Positions 5,210-7,804 of a stretch of 7,804 bases of DNA are shown in pieces; position 1 is the stretch's first letter, and each line of letters begins with the position of its first letter. The notes below the pieces were generated by a model, which worked only from the letters and a program-made list of their open reading frames with translations, was not told the DNA's origin and made no database searches. Position numbers and translations under genes: made by a program. The DNA comes from Acidobacteriota bacterium (lineage in GTDB: Bacteria; Acidobacteriota; Vicinamibacteria; Vicinamibacterales; 2-12-FULL-66-21): the NCBI GenBank assembly GCA_013362195.1, contig JABFWM010000491.1, positions 1 through 7,804 on the forward strand, read 5' to 3'.

Positions 5210-6581
5210 GATGTGTATGACCGCACAATTGAGCCGGCGGGCGATCTTGGGTGCGCTGGCCGTGTCCGCGACGCTGGTCGCGGCGCCTGGCGCGCAGAAG
5301 CCGGCGGCGCCATCCACTCCACCGGCCGCGCCGTCGACGCCGCAGCCTCCCGCGCAGCCGCAGCCGCAAAGCGGGCAGCAGCCGCGTGAAGTCATTCGCC
5401 GCACCGTCGATCTCGTCACGACCGACGTCATCGTCCGCAACAGCGACGGGCAGTTCGTGGCCGACCTGACGAAGCGCGATTTCGACGTCTACGAGGACGG
5501 GGTCAAGCAGGACCTCGTGACCTTCGTGCTGACGCACGGCGGGCGCATCCTGAACGACGTCGCCGCGCCGCCGCCGCCGGTCCAGGAAGGCATCCTGCTG
5601 CCGCCGGCGCGGCCGACCAACGACGCGTCCGGACGCATCTTCCTCATTTTCGTCGACGATCTGCATCTCGATTTCCGCAACACCGGCCGGATCCGCGAAC
5701 TGTTCAAGAAGATCGGCAAGGAGCTGATTCACGAAGGCGACATGTTCGGGATCGTGTCGTCGGGTCCCTCGTCGATCGCGATCGACATGACCTACGATCG
5801 CAAGCGGATCGACGAAGCGGCGAACAAGATCGCGGGCAACGGTCTGAAGCCGTCCGACATCATCGACGTCCCGGAAGGGCAGCAGGGGCCGCCCGAGGTG
5901 CGCTATCGCGCGCACGTCGCGTTCTCGACCGTGTACGACTCGCTGAAGAACCTCGAGCAGGTGCACAACCGCCGCAAGGCGTTCATCTACGTGAGCAACG
6001 GCTACGACTTCAATCCGTTTGCGACGTCGCGCGAACGATCGCAGGCCGAGCGCTTCGGCATGAGCTGCGACAACTCGGTCCCCGGACAGGCGAACTGCAG
6101 CGCGCCGGGCGGCGACGAGAACAGCTCGAACAACTACAATCCGTTCGATCGCACCAGCAACGAATTCGCGGCCGCCGATCTCGCGTCGGAGCTTGCCGAA
6201 GTCACGCGGCAGGCGAACCGCTCCAACGCGACCATCTACACCATCGATCCGCGCGGTCTGGTCGGCGGACCCGACCTCGACGAGAAAGTCGACATGGTCG
6301 AGTGGCAGAACTACATTCGCGAGAGCCAGACGAGCCTGCGCGTGCTCGCGGATCTCACCGGCGGTATCGCCGTGGTGAACCAGAACGATTTCGACAAGGC
6401 ACTGAAGCGCATCGATGCGGAAACCAGCGACTACTATGTTTTGGGTTACTACTCCAGCAATCCGGATCCGACGAAGAAGCGCCGCGCCATAGAGATCCGC
6501 GTCAAGCGTGACGGGCGCTACGATCTGAAATACAGAACGTCGTATACGCTCAAACCACCGCCGCGCACGAACACGCGTTGA
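5208..6581 (+). CDS. Exported VWFA-related acidobacterial-domain protein (TIGR03436 type)
   Basis: 457 residues from the outermost ATG; in-frame ATGs at 5211 and 5217 are alternatives. ATG 5217 fits a start set by the TATAAT at 5204. ATG 5208 would rely on GGAAG (5193-5197). The N-terminus LSRRAILGALAVSATL carries an SRR-x-I-L sequence, so it may be a Tat signal, with cleavage near APGAQ (26-30). A Pro/Gln-rich spacer (31-58) leads to the conserved strand block TVDLVTTDVIVRNSDGQ (66-82) and DLTKRDFDVYEDG (86-98), typical of this family. The VWA-like domain spans about 143-415. FVDDLHLDF (148-156) stands where a MIDAS DxSxS would be, so the classic metal site is absent. The segment 270-320 is Asn-rich with two cysteines (C287, C297) that could form a disulfide. 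DYYVLGYYS (408-416) marks the usual C-terminal block. The molecular role is unknown; these proteins are presumed periplasmic or surface adhesion modules. Confidence 0.9.
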   Translation: MMCMTAQLSRRAILGALAVSATLVAAPGAQKPAAPSTPPAAPSTPQPPAQPQPQSGQQPREVIRRTVDLVTTDVIVRNSDGQFVADLTKRDFDVYEDGVKQDLVTFVLTHGGRILNDVAAPPPPVQEGILLPPARPTNDASGRIFLIFVDDLHLDFRNTGRIRELFKKIGKELIHEGDMFGIVSSGPSSIAIDMTYDRKRIDEAANKIAGNGLKPSDIIDVPEGQQGPPEVRYRAHVAFSTVYDSLKNLEQVHNRRKAFIYVSNGYDFNPFATSRERSQAERFGMSCDNSVPGQANCSAPGGDENSSNNYNPFDRTSNEFAAADLASELAEVTRQANRSNATIYTIDPRGLVGGPDLDEKVDMVEWQNYIRESQTSLRVLADLTGGIAVVNQNDFDKALKRIDAETSDYYVLGYYSSNPDPTKKRRAIEIRVKRDGRYDLKYRTSYTLKPPPRTNTR

Positions 6582-6620
6582 GATCGCGTTCGCGCGCCGC
6601 GCGACGCCGCACACGCTCTT

Positions 6621-6650
6621 CGACGGCCGCCTCTGGCGGCCGTTGTTTTT
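6621..6650 (+). terminator. Intrinsic terminator after the VWA-type gene
   Basis: A perfect nine-base-pair GC-rich stem (6623-6631 with 6635-6643), a TCT loop, and two further possible pairs at the base (one a G-U wobble) are followed by a run of five T at 6646-6650. It lies 40 bp past the stop codon and separates this gene from the receptor gene. Confidence 0.9.
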
Positions 6651-6671
6651 ACCGTCCGATCATAGCGTCCT

Positions 6672-6680
6672 TGCTATACT
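6672..6680 (+). promoter_or_regulatory. Extended -10 promoter for the TonB-dependent receptor gene
   Basis: TG, one base, then TATACT (6675-6680) is an extended -10 element with five of six consensus matches. The expected start point near 6687 gives a leader of about 50 bases. No clear -35 box is visible at the usual distance, which is normal for extended -10 promoters. It follows the terminator directly, so the receptor gene has its own transcript. Confidence 0.6.
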
Positions 6681-6721
6681 TTTCGCGCATTCATCCAGCG
6701 TCGCTTCACACACACGAAGTC

Positions 6722-6727
6722 GGGAGA
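6722..6727 (+). promoter_or_regulatory. Ribosome-binding site of the receptor gene
   Basis: GGGAGA sits nine bases before ATG 6737 in an A/C-rich spacer, a good match and spacing that fixes the start. Confidence 0.7.
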
Positions 6728-6736
6728 AACAACCAA

Positions 6737-7804
6737 ATGAGAGTGTGGACCAGGGCAGTTTGGCGCCTGCCGTTGGTGCTCGGTCTCCTGCTGGCGGGCG
6801 CGGTGTCGGCCGCGGCGCAGACGGTGACGACGGGCAGCATCGCGGGTGTGATCACGGACGCGCAGGGAGGCGTGCTTCCGGGCGTCACCGTCACGGCGGT
6901 GCACACGCCGACCGGCACGAGCTACGAGGCGGTGTCGGCCGCAGACGGCCGCTACAGCATCCTCAACGTCCGCGTCGGCCCGTACACGATCGCCGCGGAC
7001 ATGAGCGGATTCAAGGCGGAGAAGCAGGAGAACGTCAACGTCGCGCTGGGCGAGCAGAAGGCCGCAGACTTCAAGCTGCAGCTCGCGACCGTGACGGAAA
7101 CGGTGGACGTCGTCGCCCAGAGCCCGGTCATCGACAGCTCGCGCGCTGGCACGGCCGACAACATCTCGGCGCAGGCCGTCCAGAACCTTCCCACGATCTC
7201 CCGCAGCATCGTCGACATCGCGCGCACGTCGCCGTATTTCAATCCGACCGGGTTGAACGAGGATCCGCTCGCGCTCTCGGTCGCCGGCCGCAACAACCGC
7301 TACAACAACGTGCAGATCGACGGCGCCGTGTACAACGACGTGTTCGGCCTCGCGGCGTCCGGCACGCCCGGCGGCCAGACCGAATCGCAGCCGATCAGCC
7401 TCGACGCGATCCAGGAGCTGCAGCTCGTGGTCTCGCCCTACGACGTGCGGCAGGGCGGCTTCTCCGGCGGCGGCATCAACGCGATCACGAAGAGCGGCAC
7501 GAACAACCTGCGCGGCACCGGCTACTACTTCGGCCGCAATCAGAAGTGGGTGGGAGAGGCGCCGAACGGGACCAGGGTCGGGACGTTCAAGGATCAGCAG
7601 ATCGGCGCCAGCCTCGGCGGCCCGATCGCGCAGAACCGCGCGTTCTTCTTCGGCAACATCGATTTCGGCCGCCGCGACAACCCGTCGGGCGTCTCGGTGA
7701 ACGGATCCGGCCAGCAGTTCGGGCGCAGCGACGAAATCAATCGCTTCCTCGCCATCCTGAAGAACACCTACGGCTACGACCCGGGCAGCACCGACGAGTT
7801 CATC
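6737..7804 (+). CDS. TonB-dependent receptor, Oar-like, with N-terminal carboxypeptidase-regulatory-like domain; 3' end missing
   Basis: 356 codons run in frame to the right edge without a stop; such receptors are usually around 1,000 residues or more, so most of the barrel is missing. Residues 1-27 are a clear signal peptide (hydrophobic 11-26, AAA before Q28). Residues 33-115 form a carboxypeptidase-regulatory-like beta-sandwich: GSIAGVITDAQGGVLPGV, an ADGRYSI strand, and a VGPYTIAADMSGF end. The plug domain covers about 135-255, with SVAGRNNRYNNVQIDGAVYN (181-200), SLDAIQELQL (221-230) and GGGINAITKSGTN (244-256) as signatures. The first barrel strands follow (GTGYYFGRN, then GASLGGPI and AFFFGNIDF). 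The protein should sit in the outer membrane and import a ligand using TonB energy, but the ligand cannot be read from the sequence. It has its own promoter and a terminator upstream. The start is fixed by GGGAGA nine bases before the ATG. Confidence 0.93.
   Translation, partial: MRVWTRAVWRLPLVLGLLLAGAVSAAAQTVTTGSIAGVITDAQGGVLPGVTVTAVHTPTGTSYEAVSAADGRYSILNVRVGPYTIAADMSGFKAEKQENVNVALGEQKAADFKLQLATVTETVDVVAQSPVIDSSRAGTADNISAQAVQNLPTISRSIVDIARTSPYFNPTGLNEDPLALSVAGRNNRYNNVQIDGAVYNDVFGLAASGTPGGQTESQPISLDAIQELQLVVSPYDVRQGGFSGGGINAITKSGTNNLRGTGYYFGRNQKWVGEAPNGTRVGTFKDQQIGASLGGPIAQNRAFFFGNIDFGRRDNPSGVSVNGSGQQFGRSDEINRFLAILKNTYGYDPGSTDEFI

Noticed and set aside
4998..6614. Open frame of 538 codons on the minus strand opposite the VWA-type gene
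   Set aside because: It lies antisense to a gene with clear family signatures, shows no recognisable domain, is rich in Arg, Val and Asp as mirrored GC-rich codons are, and also crosses the end of the preceding gene.

Overview
The window is GC-rich chromosomal DNA, and its gene content points to the Acidobacteriota, possibly a Vicinamibacteria-like lineage. The clues are a 'VWFA-related acidobacterial domain' protein (TIGR03436 type), followed by an Oar-like TonB-dependent receptor with an N-terminal carboxypeptidase-regulatory-like domain, plus an exported O-methyltransferase of a type I associate with this phylum. The taxonomic call rests on recognising these families; no search was run. 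I see no mobile element, tRNA, rRNA or CRISPR array, and no gene-free stretch longer than about 160 bp.

Left half, minus strand (3562 down to 1): a tightly packed set reading response regulator, hemE, hemG, O-methyltransferase. The regulator's stop overlaps the GTG start of hemE (GTGA), and the hemG stop overlaps the ATG of the methyltransferase (ATGA). This suggests one transcript with translational coupling. HemE makes coproporphyrinogen III and the FAD-dependent HemG/HemY-type enzyme performs a later porphyrinogen oxidation. No ferrochelatase gene lies between them. The methyltransferase runs off the left edge and carries a signal peptide.

Centre, plus strand (3584 to 5137): a two-gene unit of unknown function, divergent from the heme operon with only 21 bp between the annotated start codons. 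The first protein has a PD...ExE pattern that could be a PD-(D/E)XK nuclease-like fold, followed by a histone-H1-like Ala/Lys/Arg tail. The second has a compact conserved-looking N-terminal domain, a long disordered linker, a helical segment and an Arg tract. Its most likely start is a CTG three bases after the TAG stop of the first gene, in the same frame and behind a GAGGA ribosome-binding site. This cassette is the best candidate for something undescribed.

Right half, plus strand (5208 to 7804): an exported VWA-type protein with a possible Tat signal and a perfect TATAAT placed for a leaderless message. It is followed by a strong intrinsic terminator at 6621-6650, an extended -10 promoter, and an outer-membrane TonB-dependent receptor cut off by the right edge.
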